Source: Hofstenia miamia (Eukaryota; Xenacoelomorpha; Acoela). Taken from it: 64,000 nucleotides of DNA. The stretch is taken from contig SCFE01000053.1 of NCBI GenBank assembly GCA_004352715.1, positions 380,529 through 444,528 on the forward strand, in the 5' to 3' direction. The notes under the pieces were generated by a model. That model was not told where the DNA came from. It ran no database searches and saw only the letters and a list, made by a program, of their open reading frames with translations. This document shows positions 54,475 to 64,000 of this stretch, one piece after another (the stretch's first letter is position 1; each line of letters begins with the position of its first letter). The translations under genes were made by a program, and so were the position numbers.

Positions 54475-55360
54475 TGTAGAGTCACTCAGGGCCTTTCTTT
54501 TAATTTGTTTCAATTTTAGGCACTCTCAAATTAATTTGGTGCTATTTAGTCTAGTGATTTTATTAAATTGTAATCTTTTCAAACTTAAGTTTCGAACTTA
54601 GTGATTGTTCCCTCGAGCTTTGGATTACGTGTAATTGCTCAGTTAATTTGCGAGGGAAACAAACTTTTGTAAAACCAGTAAATATTTACCTTCTTTTGTA
54701 ATAAATAGGGAACTCGAATGTAAGCAAATGTCAAATAAATTTCGTTCTCACTGGATAACGTTTGATTTTTTATTATTTTATATTTTACTAACCATTTTAG
54801 CTCTGGTATGAATTTTATAATAATGAAATTGTAAGATCCGGCGATAATGTGGGATGAACTCCACTGTGCCTGGGGCAATAACTCGCTCCATGACAGATAT
54901 GAGCCCATATAGTGGTCGCTTTAGGCTACGTATAGGCATAAGCAATACAAGAACTACAACATCTATCGATCAAACATGCACAAATTATCACGCAATGCGA
55001 ATATACTATGCCATTGGCGTACACGAATACGTGGTAACTACACGTTATTTAACATCTTTATTACATGAGATGAGAAGATAAACACTGAGATAAATTATTT
55101 GTATTGAGCTAGAAATTAAAACTTGAGACACACAATTAGCACCTTGGATTGTAAGGATGGATTCTAAAGGCTTGGCTTCAGTGAGATGCCATGTGAATTG
55201 GTTGCTACTTAAACCATCTTGGAATTACTTTTTTCTACAATGAAATTGGCGAATTGCCAATCTTCATTTGTTTTGTTAGAGAGTGGGTTGCTCTCGGCGA
55301 TGGTAATCTTCTGCAACCTTCGTACAGCTTGAGCTGCTAGACGCACCCTGCGATTCTACA
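54475..55360 (+). repeat. 3' LTR, 886 bp, full length
   Basis: Starts TGTAGAGTCACTCAGG and ends GCGATTCTACA. It matches the solo LTR at 35738-36617 end to end and the 5' LTR except for the deletion there. It retains many CpG that are lost in the other two copies. Confidence 0.9.
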
Positions 55361-56257
55361 ATAGGTTTCATTTCACTGCCATCTGTGTATCTCTGACTTC
55401 ATTGGAATATGTTCTGTTGGCAAACACATGTTTGCAGTCTATTGTTTTACACATATTACATAAATAATTGTCAAATATCATTGAAATTGAAACATTTTTT
55501 AACACCATTTACAAATATTACAAATGCATTACAGCTAAACGATTAATACATCATGGCACAGGGAAAAACTATAAAATTGATCAATATGCAGATGAGCTTA
55601 TGTCTTATAAATACTGACATTAATGCATCCAAAGTAACATTGAAATTTCGCACAGTATTTCTCAAATAATGAATTGAAAATAAAGATTTAAAAAGCACAA
55701 TTTATAATACTATCGCCTAACCTAAAACATTCAGAAATCTCAAAAAACTTTAATTCATGTACCAATAAACAAAAGTGAATGAACTAACGATTTACTTGTT
55801 TAGATTGACAATCACATTCATTTTTAAAATAAAAAAATGGCTTCTGGGGTATCTTACTGGTAAATGGAATGTACTGTCTCAAACATTTTAATAGTTTTTA
55901 CCAAATAGCATCTAAAGCATGGAATAAGTTAGACTATGAAATTTAAATAGAAAAGAATATATGAAATTCCTCCTTCATTTACAATCCATACATTTTGACA
56001 ATAGTTGTAGTATATTGATTGTACCTGATATTTTCAGCAATAAATTGCTTTTGACTGATATTTAGCATCATTATTAATGGTTTTTAGTCAATATTGTCTC
56101 AAATATTGTTCTAACAATTGATTCAGATATACTATATCCCTATCCGTAAAGTATTTAAAAAAAGCATGTGAATTGGTCTCATTTTCGTTAATTTAAGATA
56201 TTTTCCAGAAGTGAGAAATCGAACACAAACGTCAATGATATTAGATGCCCTAGTATG
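55361..56257. other. AT-rich, no gene seen
   Basis: Flank of the Gypsy element. No coding or repeat structure that I can support. Confidence 0.55.
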
Positions 56258-56547
56258 CAGGGCCGTGGCTGGGGGAGGGCCAGGGGCCATCGCCCTCCTT
56301 GTTGGGCCACTGGGCCCCGTTTCTCTTGGCATCCTGGATACAAAACTCCATAGTATTAATTCTAATATTCTGTAACTAAGTTAGAGTAAATATATTTCAG
56401 TTGAAATATATAATATATTAATGCCATTCTATTTAAAAATTCAATGAAAAAGTGTGAAACTATTTCATATGAGTAAAACTATGATAAATTTATTGAACTT
56501 TGCGGAGACATGCCCCCTCTAAATTTCAAATGCAAGCCACGGGCCTG
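56258..56547. mobile_element. hAT-type MITE
   Basis: 290 bp starting CAGGGCCGTGGCTGG and ending AAGCCACGGGCCTG, with inverted repeats of about 13 bp. The flanks are CTAGTATG and ATAGTATG, an 8-bp duplication with one mismatch. The termini resemble those of the hAT element at 24687-28283 (CAGGCCCGTAGC). Confidence 0.75.
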
Positions 56548-56904
56548 ATAGTATGCATTTAGCATTTCGGAGTCGTTGTGTTGGGCTTTTAGTGCTTAAA
56601 ACATAAGTTTTGTTTCATGATACTAAATGGATCTCTTAAACCCAGATTGGCTACAATGCACTGAATATAGACATTTGCAACTGAAAATTTAATCCCAAAA
56701 TGCCATGGCCTTCTAATATATATCTATAGCTCCAGTAAAAAATGAGAAAAAATTTTCAAATACACAAAGTCTTCACAGAAAGTACTCAAGTCCTTTCACC
56801 TTATTAAAGTGCCATACTCTAGACTAACACATTTAGGCGATCACGCACAATCAACCCGTAAAAACATAAGATGAGAAAAAGGACTTGATTAATTTTCACG
56901 AAAC

Positions 56905-57720
56905 ATTTCTCCTCAAGATGCAAGAAACGTTCTGCAATATCTTTACTCTCCTGAAACAACAGATCGCAAAACTTTACTCAAAATATCGAGTATGAACGCT
57001 AAAACATTTTACAGAACCTTTAAAAAGTTGACTGAAACGAACACGCTAAAAAGGAAAAAAGGAAGTGGGCGACACCTCAAATTGAATGGAAATGAACGGA
57101 AAAGTTTTGTCAAAATGATTTACAAAACCCTTTGAAATCAACTGCTTATTTGAACTTAAGGTTTCAAAAACCTCATTTCAAAGTTGTCTCAATATCGACC
57201 TGTGAAAAAGATTGTGAGAAAAAAGTGCTCCAATTGACACAAAAACAGAAAGAATACCGGGTTAGCTTCTGTGAAACAAGGTCGGTAGATGGATTTATCA
57301 CAAATGTTTTCATAACCGATTAGTCAACGTTCCAGCTGCTTAGAAACAATCTTTCTCATTGGTCTATGCCAGCCAAGACGCCTCTCAAGTCATCTCCAAA
57401 ATTTACCCATAAATATATGGGTTGTGGTGCTTGTGCTTTGAGCTATAAAGGTTTTTACCTGAAAATTGTGGAAGGAGGTACTGTAGACACTTCAAAGTAC
57501 ACTGAGTTTATCCAATTTGCAGACCGATGTTTTCGGATTGGATGGTTCTTTAACAAGATAGAGCGACCCCCATATTTCAAGATATACCCAAAATTTTTTC
57601 CGAGAAAATAGTCTGCAAATTTTGAAGTGGCATGCAAACTTACCGTATCTTTCACCTATAGCAAATGAAGGACGATGTGGAAAAGAAAAATCTAAAAAAT
57701 ACGTAAAAAATTAAGCAACA
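56905..57720 (+). pseudogene. IS630/Tc1-mariner-like transposase, degenerate
   Basis: On the plus strand a broken reading has an N-terminal helix-turn-helix-like part (MNAKTFYRTFKKL, GSGRHLKLNGNER), then YRVSFCETRS and NVFITD followed by a stop and STFQLLRNNLSHWS, the region of the first catalytic Asp (57132-57360). The segment 57366-57611 has KFTHKYMGCGACALSYKGFY and IGWFF, where intact relatives have the second Asp. The third region appears as LPYLSPI near 57650. Several stops and frameshifts are present. The order is that of Tc1-like DDE transposases. Inverted termini were not found. Confidence 0.65.
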
Positions 57721-59587
57721 TTTGCTGGAGTCCAAAGAGAAAATTACCCGAGATTGCAGAAGAATTTTTTGACAGATTTTTGAAATATATACGCTCACAA
57801 GGAAATGTTGTCGAATTTCTTTTACATAAATCTGTAGAAAACTTAATTTGCTATCAATTGATATATATTTTGTTACTGTGCTAGCTTTTGTGGCTAAGAG
57901 ATTGGAAAAAATTCTGGTTCTCATTTTTTAACAGAGTAATAGAATTTCAAATAGGATACAAACAACATCTCTTAGCATTGAAAAATACATAAGTAACTAC
58001 ACAAATAAACATATATATTTTTCCAAAATTTTTGTTTTGAATGTCCTTTACAATACTAGAAAAATGAAATCATTCAAACTTCTCTATCTTTATGAAGATA
58101 TTAAATTTTCAAGTGTACGTCCTAAAAATTCAATTTTCTTTATTGTAAATAATTTCAATTAATATTATTAATTAATTGAATTTGATAAAAACAGGAAGTA
58201 AAGTTGCACATTCAAAAAGCAGAACAACTTAATTTATAGCAAAAATGAGATTCCAGTAAGACAAGCATAATTATTATTCTAATTGCAATACTATAGCCTG
58301 CTGAAGCAATAAATTATTCTCAAACTTTGAATTTACATTAGATTTCCACCCAAACAAAATATACCTGCCTATCAGAATAATGAAGAAATATTTTTGTAAT
58401 CTTGACTGATAAACAGCCTGTAATTTTAGCAGCCTTGGAAATTTCGAAACGGGTGAAACTCCGTAAATTGCCGGCCCCAATCGGCCGATTCCATCCCTGT
58501 ATTGTCATTGCATAATTTTTCAGAAGTTTGATTTCCATTAAAGAGCAATTGCAATATAATTGTGATTGCATTCTTGAAACATTTTTTGAAAAAATATTCT
58601 AATATTTTTTACTGAACAACAGCCCCATAATAATTGATTTTGATCAATGTCATTTTCATTAAATCTTTTCTAACTCCAATTTAATTGATACCTATCAATG
58701 TTGAAAGCTCTAAATGTATATTTGATTTACCTTAGAATGATACCAAGTTAAAAATCCCTTCGTGTTAATAAATCTGAGAGTCCATCTATGGTAGAAATTC
58801 TGTAATATACCAGAAAGAACTATTTCAATGAACCTACAGATCATGACCATTTTTTAAACATTTAGTCTGCGTTCATTGAGAAGCACTGGGCACACCCAGG
58901 TTAAATATCCAAACAACAAATTAAATGAACTCAAAGGGCGTGATATTTTTTTCTTTAGAACCACAGATACTCAGACATTGTTTTGATTATTTACGTAGAT
59001 GTCATAGGATAGGAATAAACATTGATGATTACAGAGCCAAGTAAGTATTGATCTGTGGTTAAGTACAAGTACATAGTTTTATCGTAAACCATTTCGTTAT
59101 GAGTGAAATATGGCATTTAAAATGATACCTGTTTTCGAACTGATACCTACATTAATATTTCAAAATATTAATTTTTGAAAAACAAGTGTTGCCACTGCAA
59201 TTAAATAATATTTTTATGATTTTACATATTTTGGATCTCTTAGGCTTTATTTTAAATATTTACTCATTTCTTTCTAAAGTTTTGCTTTGCATTTCAAGAA
59301 TTTAGATCCCAAATCTACAGCTGCAAAAAAACAAAATTTAAAGCATCCAAGTTTTTAGAATCATTAATTTTTTTATTTTTCATAAAATGTCTGGTTTACT
59401 GTGGCATTAAGTAAATAATTTAAATAAGAAGTATAGAAGTCTGCCGAAATTAAATCTTAGTACATAAATCCCATTGCATACTTGGGATATGAAAATATTA
59501 TGTACATTAAAAATACTTAAGTTTTAAGCGAATTGAAAGAAGCTTTTTAAATCCAGCACAGATATTTTAGGATCTGAATGATATTTA
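57721..59587. other. AT-rich, no gene seen
   Basis: No supportable ORF. A short GC-rich palindromic patch (GGCCCCAATCGGCCGATT) lies near 58473. Nothing else is recognisable. Confidence 0.5.
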
Positions 59588-59740
59588 CCTCCGCCAAGAA
59601 GGTTACGTTTTTGTTAGCTTAATTTGTTTGTCTGTTAGCAACTTTACGGAAAAAGTAATAAATGGATTGACTTCAAATTTTCATCAGAGGTGCGTCTCCG
59701 CCCAAGGAGGATTCCATTAAATTTTGGTGCTCCGAGTGCT
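59588..59740 (+). repeat. Dispersed repeat resembling a widespread animal element
   Basis: The segment begins CCTCCGCCAAGAAGGTTACG, continues with TTTGTTTGTCTGTTAGCA, a GGATTGACTTCAAATTTTC stretch and ends around CCATTAAATTTTGGTGC. This order (C-C-G-C-C-A-A-G-G-A-G-G-T-T start, TTTGT-rich part, C-A-T-T-A-A-x-T-T-T-T-G-G-T-G end) is like a repeat found in many aquatic animals; the identification is from memory. Confidence 0.4.
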
Positions 59741-61197
59741 TTTCTAATTTAAATATATATTAATTAATTGAACCATGTTAGTTGAGGGAGGGATTTAGGA
59801 GAAAAAAATGTTACGAAATGCTAATATCTAAGACATAATATCATTAAATTTTACTTTAATTTTTATGAAGTTTCTTCTTATTAAATTATTTGGACCAGCT
59901 GAAGATATGCCACCGAAAAATTATTAGATGTGTCACCACAAAAATTTCCACCTCAACAAGTGCTACCATGCAATTCTTATACCTAAGCTCGCAAACTTAA
60001 CCCAAATCTTATTTTTTTATTATTTTATAGACCTAGGCCCTGGCCCAAGTGATAAATTGTTTTCAAAACCATAATCCAAAACCCCATTTTCCATTATTCT
60101 ATAAACCGTCGCCCTCAACTCAAATCACAAATGGGTATTTCCTAAAACTAAAACCTATCCCCAAAAGTACAAAATAATAAATTTCTCACCTGAATATTTA
60201 TCACCCCAAAAATTCCCAGCTGGAGCTATATGTAAATTATCCTACTGAATTTTGGAGTGACATATTTCCAGGTGATCAACTATGTTTATTAATATCGTAG
60301 AATGATTGCTAAAAATATTGTAACTTTTCAAGATAATATAATGGTAATGAGCTTCAGAAATAATACATGTAATACGGAATATGTCTTCAATGCCACCTGA
60401 ATTGATTTCGGAGAATATGTGTTAACAGTTAATAGGGCCCTGCGAATCGGGATATTTGTTTCGAGTCAATGCAGTCTTTTAAATATCCAGTCAGAATTCG
60501 AACTTTGAGTTAGGCACAAAAATGTAAACTTACCAATAAATATAGAATATAGATATATCATTAATTCATTAAACTGATGTCAAAGTAAAGAACAAAAATT
60601 CTGTCAAATATTACTTGATGAAAAGCTTGAACTTTGTTTGCCAACTTGAAAGCACAACTGAGCTAATGAGCATTTAACATAAATTTCAAAAATGACTAGA
60701 ACGTGACAAACATATGTTAAAATTATAAAAACAATCCAATTTTCATCTTGTATTGCTCAACACCAATGCGCTAGAAAATGGATTTCAATCATGAAATTAT
60801 GCATGTGTATATTTTTGAATTAAGCAAAATTGCAATGTACTATTCAACACGAAATACACAGCTGGAGTTGACCCGACTCGACTCGAAATTTCGAATACTC
60901 GCAGGATTATAGTTAATAACTACAAATTTTCATTTGAATTCGTTGCAAGAGCAAACTAAAAATAAACATTGCGAATTTCAGCTGCGATTAAGTACATGTA
61001 TTTGCTTTGTTTTGAAAAGTCGTTCATGATATTTACCAACAAGTACTAGTTTAACTAAAACTAATGTGTATTAATAACTGTTTTAGAGCAATGTTAATCA
61101 TTTTCCATGTTTTGTGTAGGTGACGTAAATTTCAGTCATGTTTTATTATTATAATATAACTTTATTTCACAACTTTCGAAGTTTGAATATGATTTAG
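59741..61197. other. Upstream region of the TEP-like gene, no other gene seen
   Basis: AT-rich; presumed to include the promoter and 5' untranslated region of the gene starting at 61198. No specific promoter motif is convincing. Confidence 0.5.
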
Positions 61198-64000
61198 ATG
61201 CGAGCATTAATAGTGCTACTGAGCCTTTTCTCAATCACGCAAACAAAGTAAGTGTATTTTATCAAGTGTACAATTTGCAAAAAACATTTTTTCTTTTAGA
61301 TCTCATGTGTTATAGATTTTGATTTTTTCAAATGAATTCAATTATTTTAGGCTTACAAGCTGGTCCGCGAATTATATTCATGCAAATGATCCTTATTATA
61401 TACAGCTACTGGCGACGAACATCAAAGATTCTGTGGGTAAAGTTTCGGTTTTGTTGAAACTTAAGCATGAAGACTCCGTTGTTTCTCAAAAACATGTTGT
61501 TGTGACCTACAATAAGCCGCACTTTGACAAAATTGTAATTAATCCAATTAAAGATGCTTCCAACGGCGCATCTTTGACGTTAGAGTACAGTTACCAAGAA
61601 AATGGTGAAGATGTATCCCTAAGAGGAACAGTTATATATGTCCTTACACGTTCATCAATTCTTTTACAAACAGATAAGCCAATCTACAAACCAGGAGAAA
61701 CAAGTGAGTTTGTGTGTTGCACATTCAGTTTTATTACAAGTATGACCTTTTTGTTTGCATTTGGGGAATAGTAAAGTATCTTGTATGCTTTTTCTGGGAA
61801 TATTGACTGTTAAGGTTTGACTGACATATGAGATTATTACGGATATTGTTTAAGACATACGTTATTCTTTGAACGAATATACATACATATTTGGTAATTT
61901 GGGTCACTTATAGTGTTTGGGACTTGTGCCAATTTCAGCAGGCCAAGAGAATTAAAAAAACGGGTTACTCTAAATTTTAATGCTTTTGGAAGCATTTTAC
62001 TCTTAAATGATAAAAGGTAGGGCTCAAAATTATCGGTATTAGGCAAATGCGTTGAATCGATTTTTTTCCCTACTTTCGTATTATCTTAAGCTCTTGGCTA
62101 ACGGCATTAATAGAAGCTATCCTCGGTTTTCCTTGTGGATGTTTTCTAATGTTTCATATCAGTACGTCATTAATCTCAAATGTTTCCTTTAATCATGTTT
62201 TCTTGAATAAATACATTAAATATGTTAAGCCTCAATATCGATGTAGCCAAATATTGAATTCTTTGCTGAAATCATAAGATGTTGGTGTGTCTTAAATAGG
62301 GATTACCACAGTCGAACTTTGAGTACACATAAATATTGGTACAGTTAAATTATTCTACCCGCTTATCGCTTTAGTGGAGGCCAGTGTCACTTATAAAATG
62401 GACTACAGTCAATGTGTATCGATAACGCTTTAGTTTTTGAATTTGATAATTGTTGAAAATACTGGGTGTAGAGCAGGCACCATTGTTAAAATCTAATGTT
62501 AATTGTTTCTTAGTGAAATTTCGAGGTTTCATGGTGGACAGGGATCTCAAACCAGTTGATGAAAGCTTTGACATCTATGTGATAAACCCAAACAACACTC
62601 GGATAATGAGGTGGGAAAATGTCAAAACGTCAAAAGGTTGGAGTGTTTAGATAATGTTCAAATTTAATTTCTTTTTAGACTTTCATATTTTCGAAGATGA
62701 ATTCAAAATTTCAAAAATTCCTACGTTTGGAGAATGGAATGTCCGAGTAGAGGGAAAGCTTACCAATGTCATCAATCACAAGACTTTTAAAGTAGACAGA
62801 TATGTACTACCAAAGTTTGCTGTCACTGTCACCATTGATAAATGTACGATTTTGCTTAATTATGTAATAAATCCCTAAATTGGTGGATTACCATTGAAAG
62901 CTACTTGTGTGCTTTTAGAAGCCTGTCCTCAAATGTTAAACAGTAAATTGGTTACTGATTATAATAATTTATAAAAGTTCTGGCAGCATATAGCGTATAT
63001 TTCAATTGCTTTTTGAATTCATTTTAAAAACCGAGAGGGCAATACTGTGGACTTGTTTGATAAATTCAGTTGGTTTCGAATTTCAAAGCATTAAGTATAT
63101 ACTTTTGATCTGAAATTGAATGTTTAGCGTACATTACAAAAGCAGATCGAGAAATTTCTGGTCATGTGGAATGTATGTATACCTTTGGTGAGGCTTGTAT
63201 TGGGAAAGTCGATGTAGAACTATCTTTCTCAATGGAGGAACAATCTGATATCCGCCCACTCCAGTCACCTGAATTTTCAACTGTGATGGAGATCAATGGT
63301 GAAGTATGTAGTATATTAAAATTTTTGTATATACCATTGTTTTGGTTGTTACTTTAAATTCTGGATTTATTTCTCTAAATATCCATTAATATTTCCCTAA
63401 AGCGCAACATTTAGCAATTACTAATCTGCTTCAGATTTGGTGAACCATTTAGCAATTAAGTCTCAACATAAATTATTTAATTGTATTTAAGAAATACATT
63501 AGGGACTTCGAAATACGACTCGCCATTACTTGTCTGGTATTTCTGCAGGGTATAGTACACTTACACAGGTGATATTTAGTTGAATGATCAAGGAAAATTT
63601 CGGTTTAACTTTCATGTGAAAGCACTGAGACGGGAGAATTTCTTCGCTGCTGGTAATTTAAAGGGCACCGTAGAAATCAAAGCCGATGTGATAGAATCTG
63701 GGACGAATATTGTACAAAGTGGAAGCAATAGTATTGCCTTCGCTGATTCAGATTTCTTAATAAAATTTTCTGATGCTATTGTGGACAGTTTCAAGCCTGG
63801 TTTAGATTTTGAACTCATTGTAAGTATTTACTAAAGTCTAAGTTTTGTATATGTATACTAGCGCAATCGCTCGGCATGATTTATTAGCTTAAGGGGAAGT
63901 ACCGGATCATTTAATTGCAAAAAATTTAATCATATATGGATGATTAGTGTCAAAAAGGGAATTTTTAGCTTGATGTAACATTGCCAGACGGTAAACCTTT
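61198..64000 (+). CDS. Thioester-containing protein / alpha-2-macroglobulin family, N-terminal part (runs off window)
   Basis: Coding exons are 61198-61247, 61351-61703, 62514-62636, 62679-62843, 63128-63303, 63580-63819 and from 63969 on. All introns have GT-AG ends and the phases agree throughout. The protein starts with a signal peptide (MRALIVLLSLFSITQTK). The first macroglobulin domain follows, then the family hallmark QTDKPIYKPGET at about residue 123, FRGFMVDRDLKP, and GEWNVRVEG with VDRYVLPKFAVTV closing the second. MYTFGEACIGKV marks the third, and SFKPGLDFELI then LDVTLPDGKPF the fourth. These secreted proteins (TEPs, CD109, complement C3, alpha-2-macroglobulin) trap proteases or opsonise microbes. 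The thioester motif and C-terminal domains lie beyond the window, so the subfamily is open; TEP/CD109 is likeliest. Intron 3 is only 42 bp. Confidence 0.9.

Larger units (their letters stand above)
46710..55360 (+). mobile_element. Gypsy-type LTR retrotransposon with an additional 3' ORF
   Basis: The element runs 5' LTR (46710-47179), tRNA-Trp primer site, gag, protease, RT, RNase H, integrase, extra ORF, polypurine tract, 3' LTR (54475-55360). Flanks are TTAG and ATAG, a one-mismatch 4-bp target duplication. The primer site and domain order fit the CsRn1/Kabuki branch of Ty3/Gypsy, a placement based on the tRNA-Trp primer. Coding sequence is broken by several TGA codons and a few frameshifts but is otherwise well preserved. 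763 bp within it (47992-48754 and 48756-49518) is repeated around a single N and is probably an assembly artefact. Confidence 0.9.

Overview
This window is a piece of an AT-rich animal nuclear genome, not a prokaryotic or viral replicon. Coding genes contain spliceosomal introns, some only 42-49 bp long. Three host genes are recognisable: ANAPC13 (33117-33377, minus), a mitochondrial mS38/AURKAIP1-like gene in three coding exons (29945-32434, minus), and the first 380 or so residues of a secreted thioester/alpha-2-macroglobulin family protein (61198 to the window end, plus). The species cannot be fixed from the sequence. Short introns, AT richness, a TEP-like gene and Polinton, piggyBac, mariner, hAT and Gypsy elements fit an invertebrate, perhaps an arthropod.

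Most of the rest is layered transposon debris. Positions 1-267 hold the tail of a non-LTR retrotransposon. From about 640 to 19300 there is broken Polinton/Maverick DNA: packaging ATPase, an unnamed ORF, integrase, a small hydrophobic protein and the start of the double-jelly-roll major capsid gene on the plus strand; an adenain-like cysteine protease and a minor-capsid-type gene on the minus strand; and a second fragment of that minor-capsid gene on the plus strand. The major capsid gene is cut by a roughly 6.3-kb element with very long inverted arms and minisatellite ends (about 3522-9845). A deleted piggyBac with TTAA at both ends (17213-18818) abuts the second capsid fragment. A dead mariner lies at 21430-22369. 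A hAT-type element with a perfect 8-bp target duplication (24687-28283) encloses a second, more complete piggyBac.

From 34.4 to 55.4 kb there are two divergent Gypsy-type LTR retrotransposons facing in opposite directions. The plus-strand copy (46710-55360) has both LTRs, a primer-binding site matching tRNA-Trp with one mismatch, gag, protease, RT, RNase H, integrase and a further ORF of about 1.6 kb before the 3' LTR. The minus-strand copy carries a related extra ORF, interrupted by a solo LTR with a 4-bp ATAT target duplication. The shared extra ORF, which I cannot assign to env or any known family, is the best candidate for something undescribed.

The assembly has artefacts that matter. 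Three single-N joins (25646, 39134, 48755) and two short gaps are flanked by near-identical sequence, as expected of unmerged overlapping contig ends. An exact 19-bp Tn5 mosaic end (Nextera adapter) is embedded at 19953-19971. Apparent duplications and long-range linkage across these points should not be taken as biology without checking.
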